Of a stretch of DNA of 58,770 bases, positions 44,087 through 56,300 are shown piece by piece. Below the pieces are notes generated by a model. The model saw nothing but the letters and a program-made list of their open reading frames with translations, searched no databases and was not told where the DNA came from. Origin of the DNA: Pelomyxa schiedti (lineage: Eukaryota > Evosea > Pelobiontida > Pelomyxidae); contig JAHLWZ010000762.1 in assembly GCA_020536535.1 (NCBI GenBank), positions 1 through 58,770 of the forward strand, read 5' to 3'. Position numbers and translations under genes: made by a program. How positions within the stretch are numbered: the stretch's first letter is position 1; each line of letters opens with the position of its first letter.

Positions 44087-46097
44087 GAGTCGCAGAGGCA
44101 GCAGCAACAACAGAGGCAGAATAGTGAGGGCAATGTGTTGGGCACTAGTAGTAACAACAATGGAGGGAGTGAAGAACCTGCTTGGAGAAAGGCACTCAGG
44201 GCACGGGAAGTAAAGGCACCCACCCCTCACAAGGATATCGCAGAGAGCATCCCAGATTGTGGTTGTGGGTGCACTGTGTATAAGCAGCATATGTACAGGT
44301 CTGATACTAAAGTGTGCACAAACTGTAGCCATGTTCATGGGGAATATACTCCACCTGCACGGGTATGCTTGACATGCTCCTGCACAAGGTATTGCGAGAG
44401 TGTGGACTCCCATGTATGTACAGCTTGTGGGCATGTGCACACTGATCTTGAGGTTCCAACGGAGCGAGCTTTACTTAAGAAACACCAAGACACCGGATCT
44501 GAACAGGTGATTGCCTTTCGTCTCTATTATTGCTATTTACGAGGAACTCAGTTTGTTCACTATGGACGCTATGTTTTGACTGGAGATTTACCAGGATACA
44601 TAACGCATGGTACACCTGAGAGTCTATGGACTTGCTGTGGGAATGCAGATGTTAATGGTGATGGCTGTTGTGTTGAGCTGATTTCCAATCTATCCTGCAA
44701 GTGCACAATGTAACGAGACTACTGTGCGAAATTGCATTAATGTAGAATGAAACAGGTGTGGGCAATATTTTATTGGATGGAAGAATGGTACCTCACTAGT
44801 CCCAGTGAAGAATCAGAGGTGCAAGTTTCATCCTGGTGGCCTTACTCATAATCGTATGGGTGAAGTCAAAGCGTGCACTTTTGACAAAAAAAAGGAACCT
44901 TGGATACTTTTTCCTGGAGTTGCTGTCAACGGTCCTGGGATGCAGAGGGATGTAAAGAGCGCACCACCCACACAGCACCCAGGTCTATTGAAGGTAGTAG
45001 ATGTGGCATGGAGCCAGTTAGTACTCATTATTAATATAGGGTACACAAGAGCTTGTGCATCAAAACCCCCAGTTCTATCTCCCCAGAAGGAGCTCGAAAT
45101 ATTGCCACTCACAGTCTGTCCACAACCAATTTCTCCTCACACTGAAGCAGAATCATCCCTCACCAAGGCAATAAAAGAGACAATTGAAGAAAATAAAAGA
45201 GCAAAGGCTGAAAGAATGGCTGAAATAAAGCGGATAGAGGAAGGGATTCAACGGACCCTACAGAAGAAGCTTGCTTTGGGAATTGAGAAGTGCTGTGTTA
45301 ATAGGACATTGGTGGATGCAATTGTTCGCGGACACCGCAGATGCGCCATACATATGTGCAGAGCGAAATATTGGCGGTCAGAGATTGACGATCTAGAATA
45401 CGTCTCGAGTCTCAGGGATAATCTGACACCACTCCAGGCAGCAGTTACCAATTCACAGCTTGATGTTGTCAAGGCTCTGCTGGTAGCAGGCGCTGATATC
45501 TGGAAAAAGTCTTCACAGGTTACAACCCTCCCAGGAAATTCTCCACTAAAAAAAAACATCACAGGGTAGGACGGCACTTCTCTTGTCCAATTCATCTTCT
45601 GACATTTCCAATGAATTATGCAGGCACATGTGCTCTCTCAGTATGACTCCCACAAAACTGGCATCCAATATGATTGAGGAACTCAAGAACTTGGTTAAGG
45701 CTAACCATGCAGTCTCCACCAAGTACCTGTTGGTGGCACTTCTCAGTCTCTACAAGGGCAACAAAGAAGGCCTCAGGAGTGAATTGAAAAGCATTGCTGA
45801 TTCCCTTGCAACTGGCAGTCATGGTTCCAACCAAAGCTTGCAATTGCTTCTTGAAGTATCCCGCCCCCCTAAGCTGAAAAAAGTGAAGAGGCTTAGCTGT
45901 GCCACAGTTCCTGTATGTTTTGACACTGTTTCGTTTTCCCTCACATCCAAGGAATTCAACAGAGTTCTGCACTTACCACACGTAGTCAAACAACCAAGGA
46001 TGCATTGGATCAAGCCATTGCTACTCTTGAGACGGTGAATAATGCACTGCGTAATGCTAGCAAGATAACCATTAACGTTACGATCATCAAATCCTGA
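43630..46097 (+). CDS. polyQ, Cys-rich (zinc-binding-like) and ankyrin protein
   Basis: ATG at 43630 (MQRSNGGAPGTTAGS). Near 43795 the frame changes between SWLVQEEQ and ENLRAEQEARRAME (indel or tiny splice problem). A highly charged Gln-rich coiled coil with a long polyQ follows, then a Cys/His module: CGCGC, VCTNCSHVHGEY, CSCTRYC, VCTACGHVHTDL, that is two units of CxC...VCTxCxHVH. After it comes WTCCGNADVNGDGCC and, past a likely intron near 44700-44810, RCKFHPGGLTHNRMG, reminiscent of CHORD-type zinc modules. A basic helix leads into ankyrin-like sequence (LTPLQAAVTNSQLDVVKALL), with introns 45519-45564 and about 45913-45967, and the end NVTIIKS at TGA 46095. Function unknown; likely a zinc-binding scaffold. 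Confidence 0.6.
43999..44085 (+). repeat. (CAGCAA)n polyglutamine tract
   Basis: About 87 bases of alternating CAG and CAA, coding nearly 30 glutamines inside the coiled-coil region. Alternating codons usually make such tracts more stable than pure CAG. Confidence 0.95.
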
Positions 46098-47239
46098 AAA
46101 AAACTTTTGTATTCTTTTCAATTCAAGCCACTACCTAAAAAAAAGTATGGTCCAACGGTGATACAGGGGGAAGTGAAACCAGGTGATCCAGTAAGTACAT
46201 CAATTTGATCTTTAGCCGTAAGGTGATCCCATCCCGGAAATTATCCAGCTGTGGAGATTTAATAGAAATCAAAAAGGGAGAATACACCTTCCCGGACTTT
46301 GTCATATTATGGTGCTCGTTTGTATTCTGTGTCTCACTGGAGCTGTGGTTCCACAGTGAAACGCTTTCTGGAGCTCAACCAGATCTTTTTGGAGTCAGAA
46401 GAAAGCTCGAGAATCCTTGTTTTGACAACGTACAAAAATAAAAACTGAAGGAGACTAACTGTAGAAACCTGGCGTAGCACTATCAGCAACGAAGTCATGG
46501 TACCAAAATGGTTCACATGAGGGAAATTTAGACAAAGAGTACGGTTTGTATGTTGCAGTGACGAAGTTGTTTTGTGTTTCATTTCTTTGGAAGTCTAGTG
46601 TTTTTAATCCACATTTCAGCAGGCTAACCTTAGGAGGCACATACGGAACTTCAAAACTGTCCCTCCAGAGCTTCTGTCAAGCTGGATCCAACTTCGACGG
46701 GTTTTTACCACTTTATTTTCTTTATTATCTGCAGAAACACAAACCTATATGTTTGGACTCCATTATCTCGCGAACGTGCAAGTGACATAATGCACGTTCA
46801 TAGGTCATCCAAGATTGTAGCCTACAATCTTTCTAACGGTGAGGTGTGGAGAAAAAGAAGGAAAGGCCAAAACCTGTGATACAGCTAAGGTCTTTCTCTG
46901 CCACCCTGCCTGCTCCCCAAAGCAGGGTTCGTAACTGCAATTCTCATTAAGGAGGGGCGACTCTTATGTTCTCAACACCATACAGTAGCAGCCTAATGGC
47001 ATGTAGCCGAGGGTTATTTGGGTCAGCTGACCTGGAACTGTAACTGTGGTGTGACGAAGAGGTCCGCCCAACAAGTTTCTCTGAAGGTCAACAACAAATC
47101 ACCTTCGCAATAACCTCCTCCCAGGGGAGTACATGGATGCCTCGCGCCAGGCCCCTTCATTCTTTGTAAGCGATGTTACGAGAATACTGTAATCAAATCT
47201 GTGGAATAAAAACGAAGCGACGGGTTTTTATTCACCCGC
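46098..47239. other. 1.1-kb intergenic region with two hairpins
   Basis: No gene recognised. The part from about 46770 to 47200 is less AT-rich than its left flank and holds the inverted repeats listed next; it could contain a structured RNA or the upstream region of the 47.24-kb gene. Confidence 0.4.
46772..46830. repeat. two adjacent inverted repeats
   Basis: GAACGTGCA (46772-46780) pairs with TGCACGTTC (46791-46799) around a 10-base loop. Immediately after, AGATTGTAG (46812-46820) mirrors CTACAATCT (46822-46830). Both are perfect 9-base arms. Confidence 0.8.
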
Positions 47240-50200
47240 ATGTCAGACGTTGTTTCTCAATTGTATGAGTTGCTTGAGCTGTGCAAGAAAAACAGTGGCA
47301 CAGACTTGACCAACAAAAAAATCGTTCTTCTTTTTGGTCCAACCGGTGCAGGTACAACTGCCCTTCAAAAACAAAATGAACACTAAAACTCATTGTCCAC
47401 AATTTCCAAAGGGAAGACACTCACTGCACACTTTCTTGCTGGACACAAGATCATTCAGAAGGAACATTCCACCACGGTATGCGGCAGAACTACTTCCATT
47501 ATGGCGCTCGACGTTGTAGAACAAGACGAGAGGCTCACGGTCGGTCACAGTAAGACTTCGCAGACAAGGAACACTACTTCAATTCCAATACCAAACAGCT
47601 CTCTCTTTGTTGTGGACTCTCCTGGGTTTGATGACAGTGCAGGCCCCCTCGTCGACGTGGCCAACATGGTTGGCCTCCATGACTGCCTCAGAGCGTGCAG
47701 TGCAGTCGTTCCAGTTCTCCTCATCAACTACAACTCCCTTCTCGCGGACCGTGGAAGGAATGTCAGGGAACTCATTAGGCTCGTTGTGCGGCTCTTCAAG
47801 TCACCAAATTGGCTCGACCACCTCTTGGTGTTCATCACCAACGTTCAAGGCCACACACTCCAGAACATCACTGGGAATTTCAACCTAATCACAGAAGCCT
47901 GCAGGCTTGACAACGAAGACCCCCAGATTGCTGAAACAGAACTCCTTGACTTCATTCTCCAAGACCTGCTTGCACATGAAAGAGGGGAGGAAGCAAACAG
48001 GGTCCTCCTTCTGGATCCCCTCGACTCATCACGTTCCCCACGAGATGATTTCATGCGCGTGCTCACTAGAGCCTCTGCCATCAGGAACCCATCTGCAGTG
48101 TTCAACATGGTGCTGACTAGGGATGCACAGGTGAAACTGCGGGAGATGCAGGGGGTGCTGGAGCAGATGTTCCAGGAATTGGTGGAGCAGGAGCACGGGT
48201 TGAAGGAGGCAAACAGGCTGCTGAGCCTGCTGCAGGAGCTGGACAAGTACACAGGGGAATACACAGGCAAGATGAAGGCAAACTGACAGTCGATCCTGAT
48301 GGCGAAGTTCACCAAGATGCAGAAGGACTCGCGGCACCACCTTGAGCAGATGCTGAAGTCACACTGTATTGATGAGGAAGGCTGTGCGTTCATACTCTCG
48401 TACCGGAACACTCTTGTTGCACTGGCCGAGGAATCCGCAGCTGAGCACTTCACTGGGATAGAGGGGATTGCTGAGTTTGACAAGTGGACAATGGTGGGGG
48501 TGGGTGGGTACTGCACGGCATCAATTGAGGAGGTGGTCGATCCGTGCCTGGCAAAGAGGGACCTATCTCAGCTCGCGGCGAAGCTGCTTTTCGTGCAGAA
48601 CCTTGGCAAGTCACTGGCAAGCAAAGACATCAGCCAGCTGTTCGAGTCTGTCTGCCAGCGAGTCATCCAGAAGATAGTCAAGGCCGCCTGCATCCCGAGC
48701 GTCGAGGAGCTACTGAGGCAGCAGGCCACCGCGGTGCTGGAGTCGCCAGGATGCCAGGTGGGAGGAGTGCCCCTGCTTGAGGTCTCCAGGAGCCTCCTCC
48801 TCCTCTCGGAAGCACAGGAAAAGCTGTACTCACTTCCGCACGTGAACGCCGTGACAGAGCTCAGGGTCCACACCCTCACGCAGCTCCAGTACATCCTCAC
48901 AAAGTCCTTCAAAGCAGTCCAGGTCGTCCCCTCAGACGTCTCGGCCTTCTCCCTCCACTTCCTCACCATAAAGATGGTTGCCAGAAACCACGACCTCTGC
49001 TCATTGCTCTCCAAGCTCGACCTGGACGTCGCTGCACAATTCAGGAAGGCTGTCCTTTCCATCAAGGATTACTGTCTTTCCTTCCTTGAGCAGGTTGGGC
49101 AGCTGACTGGCAGCAGCGAAGAGATTCAGGGCAAAGAACTAACCTGGAAAGTGGCCCAAGTCATGAGGCTGAAAGACCTTGATGAAGGCATCACATGTGA
49201 AGTTCAGAAGAAGTTTGCAATCACAATTGCCAATCTCTTGAGCTATCTTCGGGAGACCCAAAAAGTTCTGCAGGAACTTCTGACAAAGTTCCCTACTGAC
49301 TTTCGGCGTGTAAACGAGATGATAGTGCAGATAAAGAGGACATCATGGGTGGATGAGTACTTCAGCGGGTGCCCAGAAGCACTCCTCACCAAGATTTATG
49401 CTCACTTACAGGGGATTGCTGAACGAACAGAAAAAAGGATCCAGGATGCCTGGAGTGTGAGGCTCTTTGCACAGGTGGGTGTTTACTTTGAGCAGCTAGC
49501 TGCCATGCGGGTTCTGGGTTCTGTAATCCCTTCCTTTCATGAAATTGAGGAAAGATGCTCTATTCATGCTATAACTCAGATAAAGGAACTGTGCAATTCG
49601 TTGTCTCAGGGGGACTTGGACTTCAGGAAAACAAGCCATGGTTTTCTTGACATGATGGAGATTGAGAAGTTGTGCACCACCAACGATCAACTTATGATTG
49701 CCAGAACACTCACAAAGGAGTGCAAGGATGCGCTTTTTATTCAGTTGGGAGATAAGATGGAGGTGATGCTTCAAAATCTGGGGCTATTGGAAACTCCAGT
49801 GCCAGAAAAAATCAAAATATTGAAAACGTGCAAGTGGGCCATTGCACAGCAACACCTTCAGAGTATCTGCACATTGGAACAGGTATTGCTCTCTCTCCAC
49901 ACCATATTCAACACCATCATGAGCAGAATTACAAGCTTGGACACACCGGAAACAGAGGCACAAGAACTGCTTTCACTGGCAGCCGAACACATGGTATTGG
50001 GCATTTACGTTCCGGAAGTTCGCCAGTGGGTTGAGGAGTGCCGCTCGCGGCTCGTGATTTCTCTGTTCAATAAGCGAGATGCCGAAGGCGTGCAAAGAGA
50101 GCTCCTGAAGCTCAAAAAGGAGTTTGGCAAAAGTGTCCATCATCAACGGATTCTTGACCTGACTGGAGCCTTCAACAAACTGTGTGCGGATAGGGCAAGC

Positions 50201-53200
50201 CTGTCCCCCAGTTCGTTTGAGTTCCTCTGGAAGGTGTCCTCCAGTCTAATAAAAGACCTCCCCTCATCTGAGCTCACAAAGCTCTGCCAAGAGTTTGTGA
50301 ATATTTCCCTTGACATGATAAAAAAGATCCGGAAGGAAACAGAACCTGTAGTCACCGCCGAGTTCGCCACAGTTGCTTGCCTGCCAGGACCCCAACAATC
50401 CCAGCTGGCTGGATTGGGACTGGTGCTCTTCATATTACCATATTGCACCAGACATGAGGGGATATTTGCTGTGGACCCCCTTCGAGATAAAGCTTCCAGT
50501 ATGGTTAAAGAGTGTACCACCCTGATGGAAGTCATGAAGAGTCAGGCAGAGAAACTTCTCAATACTTTCCATTCTTCTCTAAGTCGCAACAATTTCGTGG
50601 AGGTTACAACTGTCCTGCCTGACATAAAGAGGTTGGAGTTAGGTCACAAGTGTCTGCAACCACTGGCAGCCCAGCTCCATTTGAATCACCCCACCTTCCC
50701 CACATTGGAGCAATTTTGTGACAAAGTTAAAGAACAACTCGCCAGTATCTCCGCTGAATGTGAGCAGAAACTGGATGCCCACACCCCCACCACCTTTGCA
50801 GAAGTTGAAGTGATCTGGAAATCTGAAGCTGCAGTGCATCACATGTTCAAGGAGGTACCTGAAACCACAGTCGAGTTTGAGATAAAGCAAAAGGTGACAA
50901 AGTTTTTCAACGAAAGGAATGCAACTGCTCTGAAACTGTGGAACACAGAGCCGAGGAATTATGCAGCAATAAACGAACTCCTGGTTCTGTTCATAAACGG
51001 CAGATCACTATGCGCCACCTTGAACATTGGGCCTCCCCAACAATTCATGGAGAAAGTGCTGGAGGGAGTAATGACAACTCATCCTTCACCGGATCCAAAC
51101 GAAGTTGTGAACATGCTCCATGACATTTCGACCCATAACTGCTTCACTATAATGTGTATGGACGAGTCTGGCTCAAGTGACGGAGGTCCCTGGACTTCCC
51201 TGAAGACCGCTGTTGACGGCTTTTGTACTCGGCGCAGCTCACTCTGCAAACAGGCTGGCTTCCCTTGTGAGGACAGGGTCTGGGTGATTGGGTACTCAGA
51301 CAGCGCCTTCCATCGAATACCAAGCTCACTGGAGGCAGAACCTGAACGTCTTGTTTCTGGACTTAGTTCCCGCCTTACTCACTTTGATGGTGGGATGACT
51401 TCTTTCCAAGCTCCACTTACTGCCGTCAAGCAAGTATTGGATGGATCCGGCCCCAATCGGAGGTCATCAGCATTTCCCTTTTTTTTCCCCCTCCACTCAC
51501 TGTTACAAATAGGCCTATTGCCGATATGATGAAAGTGCTTCTGTTCACTACTTATAGCAAGTGTGACGACGGTGATGCCGAAATGCAAAAGCTGTACAAC
51601 GCACACCCAGACTTGAAGGTGTTTGTCATTGGCTTTGGGGAGGGGTGTGATACTGAAAGGCTCAAAAGTCTGGCTGTGCAAGGTCATGGCTCTTACTTTG
51701 GTGGGCTCGACTCAGCGGCCCTTATGCGAATGTTTGACACTTTGGCCTCTGCCATCTCCGCCCTGGTGACTTACTTGAAGGTATCTATTCCACCCCCTTA
51801 ACTAATTTCCAATTTAGGGTTGTATGTTCAAAATTGAGGGTAGTGACTGCTGTGTAGGACAATCCTGTCCAATTCCTTTTCATCCCAGTTCCAGAGAGCA
51901 TCCATTCTGGATAGATGTACAACCAAACGCAAGCGGAGGCATGACTTCACCACTACCGGGACAGATGACACAGGGCAAGACTTGTTTTGAGGGAGCATCC
52001 CTTTTGCCAATAGGTTCTTATTTCATTGTTAACTATCGTTGAGCTTAACACTTATTCTTATTGATTTTTGGGTGGAGAAACTGCTTGGCACCGGCTCAAA
52101 TGCTGCTGTGTTCGAAGTGAAATTCCAAACCACAATATCCAATGGCAGCCTGACCCATTCCCCATCGTCATTGACTTCGTGTGCGAATGCTTGTGCTCCA
52201 GATTCTACAGCAGCAAAAACAAGAGACATGGTGATGAAGATCATTTTCAACTGGGAGAACGCACCCCAGCAGGCATTGTTGCAGAGCAAATACATGACTG
52301 AGTGTATTATCCTCTCATTGGTTCCAGATCACCCAAACGTGATCCACCCTCTTGGTGCTTTGGTACTCCCTTGGTATTTCCCCTCTTGCAAAATAGCACC
52401 TTTTTCAACTCAGCTACAGCATGTCAGCTGAGTTTGTGGAGAAAATCCCAAGTGACAAAATCTATTTCAGGGAGCAACTGGCCAACAACAAGTCACTGGC
52501 CATCCTCATGCCCCATTGTGGGATCACCTTGGCATCGTTCTTCTTGTCATCCTCCAGCAACCATTTGACGGTTGAACATGCCTGGAATCTGTTTTTTCAA
52601 GGACTCCGTGCCATCTGTCACATTGAGTCACATTTCGTTGTTCACAGGTTCCCAATTCCCAACTCCTCTCTATGTGACAAACAAAAACACAGGGAAATCA
52701 AGGGAGACAACATTCTCATTGACCCAGACACTGGCAAGCTGACACTGATCGACTTTGGTGACGCTCAGTGCTGCCCAAACATGGAGGCACTCGTGTCTGC
52801 CACGTCACAGGCATGGGGCAACCCAGGCACGATGCCACCAGAGCTGAGCATTTGCCTCAGGAAGATCACGACGGAAACCAGTGATGTGTTCTCATACTCG
52901 AAGTGTGACTCCTTTGCACTCGCCCTCACCTTCTGGAATGCCCTTCTACCACAGTCCAACAGGTTCATTGGGAGCACAATGAACCATGACATGAGCACCT
53001 TCAACACCCAGTCACTCCTCAGTCACTTCCCTGTCCCTTTGTTTTCTTTGGCAAGTACACTGTCACAACAGCAGGCGAGGGAATCACCACAAACACAAAC
53101 ACAACCACACCAATCCGTGGCAACATTACAACACCCACATGATAATGTGCTCGAGTCAGTGATGATTGGGATGATGAACCCTGACAAAGCAGCCAGGCTT

Positions 53201-53236
53201 GGTGCTGCTGATGCCATCCACTCACTCAATTCTTAG
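47240..53236 (+). CDS. GTPase - helical - vWA - protein kinase fusion
   Basis: ATG at 47240 (MSDVVSQLYELLEL). Removing introns 47352-47411, 51463-51512, 51781-51817, 52028-52077, 52374-52419 and 52648-52692 gives exactly 1903 codons with a single in-frame TGA at 48284. Order: GTPase (P-loop GPTGAGKT created by splicing, G3 VDSPGFDDS; AIG1/septin-like TRAFAC type), coiled coil, a roughly 900-residue helical region, a von Willebrand A domain (MIDAS DESGS near 51164, later GGMTS and VIGFGEG), and a kinase (GTGSNAAV, VMKII, LIDFG, MPPELS). The HRD motif reads HRE (HREIKGDN). If the TGA is real, the locus encodes a 328-aa GTPase and a 1569-aa protein starting at ATG 48299. Likely a cytosolic, GTP- and metal-regulated signalling protein; partners unknown. 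Confidence 0.75.
48284..48286 (+). other. in-frame TGA in an otherwise continuous 1903-codon frame
   Basis: Sequence context AAC TGA CAG. The next in-frame ATG is at 48299. No intron with usual ends and correct phase removes the stop without also removing good coiled-coil coding sequence. Confidence 0.7.
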
Positions 53237-53364
53237 AAGAGAGTAATTATGGGGCTCCTTGGTGTCACCAAAAGACGTGAGTGGATTAAACCGGTTTAAG
53301 GCGAAACCGTTTCCATCTTTTTTTTTTCTCTTCAACTGTCGCAAATCCGGCTTTTGGGTACTTT

Positions 53365-56300
53365 ATGTGGGGAACACAAACCGAGATGGACAGTGCTGAC
53401 AACTGCGTGTGGTCCCACAATGCGGCCCTGGTGCGTGCCAATGTAGACCAACAGCTGTTCTTCCGCTCGCTGGCATCGGCCTGCACGTGTGCAGCGAGCA
53501 GCAGTGCGGCCCATAATCACCATATTGTTGCGCCCTCGGCATCATCGTCGTCGTCAGTGGCGACTCCAAGTTGTACAACTACGACTACAACGGTGGCAGA
53601 AGTGGAGGCAAAACCACCAGAGACCAAACGACGCCGCGGCAGGACAACCACTGGCAACAGCGACATCATTATGGGAGGAGGAGGTTCCCCGGTTTCGGCC
53701 ATGGATCCCATCAAAAAAGAACCGCCTCTGCCAAAGACATCATCAGTAGCACAGAAGAGTGAAGATGGTGATTTTGTGTTTGGTGAGGCCGGTCAGGATA
53801 CACACAATTGTGGGTGTGGGACTGTGAGGAGGAACTTCAGGCCGCTCAAATTGTTGGAGTCTCATTCTGGCACTGGTGTGTCAGAATAAGTCTGATCGCG
53901 TTCTTGCATTCCCCAATTGTCTTATCTGTCTGACCACTTCTATTATTATTTAAGGATTGAAGTTTAAGGTGAGGTGCAAGGGAAAGGGACACCCCAAGTT
54001 GTTCAAGCACCAGTCATACATCCTCAAAGTACTTTTCAACTGCCCTGGAAGCGTTGGCATTATTGGGGAAGAGGAATCCAAGGCATTTGAGCATCCCAAC
54101 ATTCAGCAGCTTTTCTGCCAGTTCAAAGACACAATCCCGCTGGAGTTTTACAAGCAAATCCCAGCCTCCACAAAGGACAAAGTGTTTTCTCCCTCGGCAG
54201 TAAGCACATCATCACGAGTGTTCACTTGGATTGTTCTTGAGAACCACCCTGAGACACTCCAAAAACTCTTAGTAGCAACATCAACATCATGACTCGTCTC
54301 CAAAGTGCATCTCCCACAACAGCAACTGCCACCAGCAAAACACCATGGAGTATTGTTCACAAGTATTCAAGGGACATCAGTGCCGCTCTTGTTCACCTCT
54401 TCGTCAACAAAGTCGTTCACTTCAATCTTTCTTTGAACAACATTGCTGTCTCTTTTGTGTGTTGTTCGTTCTTCTAAATTTGTTAGTGCTCACAAATAAA
54501 ACAGAGCAAGGAACAAGTGATTCTGACGGACCTTATTGGTCACACATTGAAATTTGATGAGGAGAACAAGCCACCATTCACCAAGCTTCTTTCAGAATTT
54601 GTACTGGTGAAGAACACAAGACACGTGGCACCTGAGATTCTCAATGCAATTTCGCAGCAGGACCAGCAGCAGCCAGATGCAATTCTGAACTGTGAAATGG
54701 TGCGTGTAGAAGACACAACAATTACCTCTCTCTTCTTACAAACAACACACAGCAAGGATCATTTGGACTGGGATGCATTCTGTTTGAACTTGCAATGGGC
54801 GTTGGTAATCTCCCACTCCCTGGGTACCCTGCCAGATTCCGCCATGAACGTGATGGGCTGATACACTTTGAATTTGAGAGTGCAGAATCGTTCCCGATTC
54901 AGCCACCTTCATTCCCAAAGAAGTTCTGTGACCTCGTTCGTGGGTTACTTCAGTTTGATCCTTCAAAGAGGACTCCCCTTTGTGAAGCACACAGGATTTT
55001 GGTGGATGTCATTGAGCAGCCAAGCCCGGATGAACTCCTCTTGTTCTACAGTCACATTGTAAACCCCACGCACGCCGGTATGCATTTGAACACAATTCAA
55101 TAAAACCTAAACTGAACACAACAGGTGCACTTACATGCAAGGCAATGTGCCAACTCCACTGTGACAGTGTCCCAATTCCAGAAATTGTTTCCACCCTCCG
55201 TGATGCACTTAAAAACTGCCCATCCTTTCCCCCAGCTTTGCTTCTTCTCCATTACATCCATTTTGTTTCCACATCTTCCATGTTTGTAACAACACCAGTT
55301 ACCCTGGACCAGGCTGAGAAACAATGGATTGCCTCTGTTCTGTCTGATTCATCATCACTCAAGCCCTCCAGGATCTGTGTGAAGTTCAAGAGAGCCATCA
55401 TCAATAATCCCCACAGGAAAACGCTCCCCGAGTTGGTCTTGACGGCCATGTGGAACAGGCACCTCACCTGCCCCTTTGAGAGGCACCTTCTTCATCAGAG
55501 AAATTCCTTGGAGCCGCTTTATCACTCAATTCCAGAAGAAGGCCTTTGCTTGGACTGTCAACCTTTGAAAAGAAACACATTCCCACCATCTTCTGTGCTT
55601 TGGAAGATATTGACTGATTCACGTTCCATGCAACTTTATGAGCAGATGTGGAGGGACAAGATTTCTGCGTGTTCATGTAAGAACACCAACACACATCATG
55701 GCCTTTACCAAACACCATCAGATGCCTTGAAGCCTCGGAACGAAATGATGGTGAAAGCTCTTCTTCAGTTGGAGTTGGGGAACATCAGTTCTGCTGTTGG
55801 TCTTGTCTCACAGGCTTATGGCAATTTCACTAGTGATCCAGGCTGTTGTGGTAACTTTTCACCTTCTCTTTTTTCCCCAACACACCAACAGGGAGAGACG
55901 TGACAAATCAGCAGCACTTCCTCCCGGGGTTGTTGTTCCTTTTTGGGTTGCGAAAAATCACATCAAATTGTGAGAAGCTTTTCCATGAGAACACCACCCC
56001 TGAGTTATCACATGCTTTCTCACGTGCAATCTCCTACAATGACACTGAATTGATAAACTATTCCAAACATGTTCTGGCATTCAACAGAGCGAAGAATCCA
56101 GCTGTTATTGATGAGTGGAATGAGTTACTTTCCACTGTGTCAGCAAACATAATTCACAGAGTGAAGGACCGCAGGGAGGAGCCATCTCCAAGGAACAGGT
56201 GGTGTCAAACCAGAAAACTCAATCAGGAAGAAGCCTTTGTAATCACACACCTAGGATATGAACATACACTGTCAGGATGCTGGTCATTGATGTACTTTGT

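Noticed and set aside
43765-44223. Minus-strand poly-Cys and poly-Leu ORFs
   Set aside because: Antisense readings of the CAGCAA polyglutamine tract.
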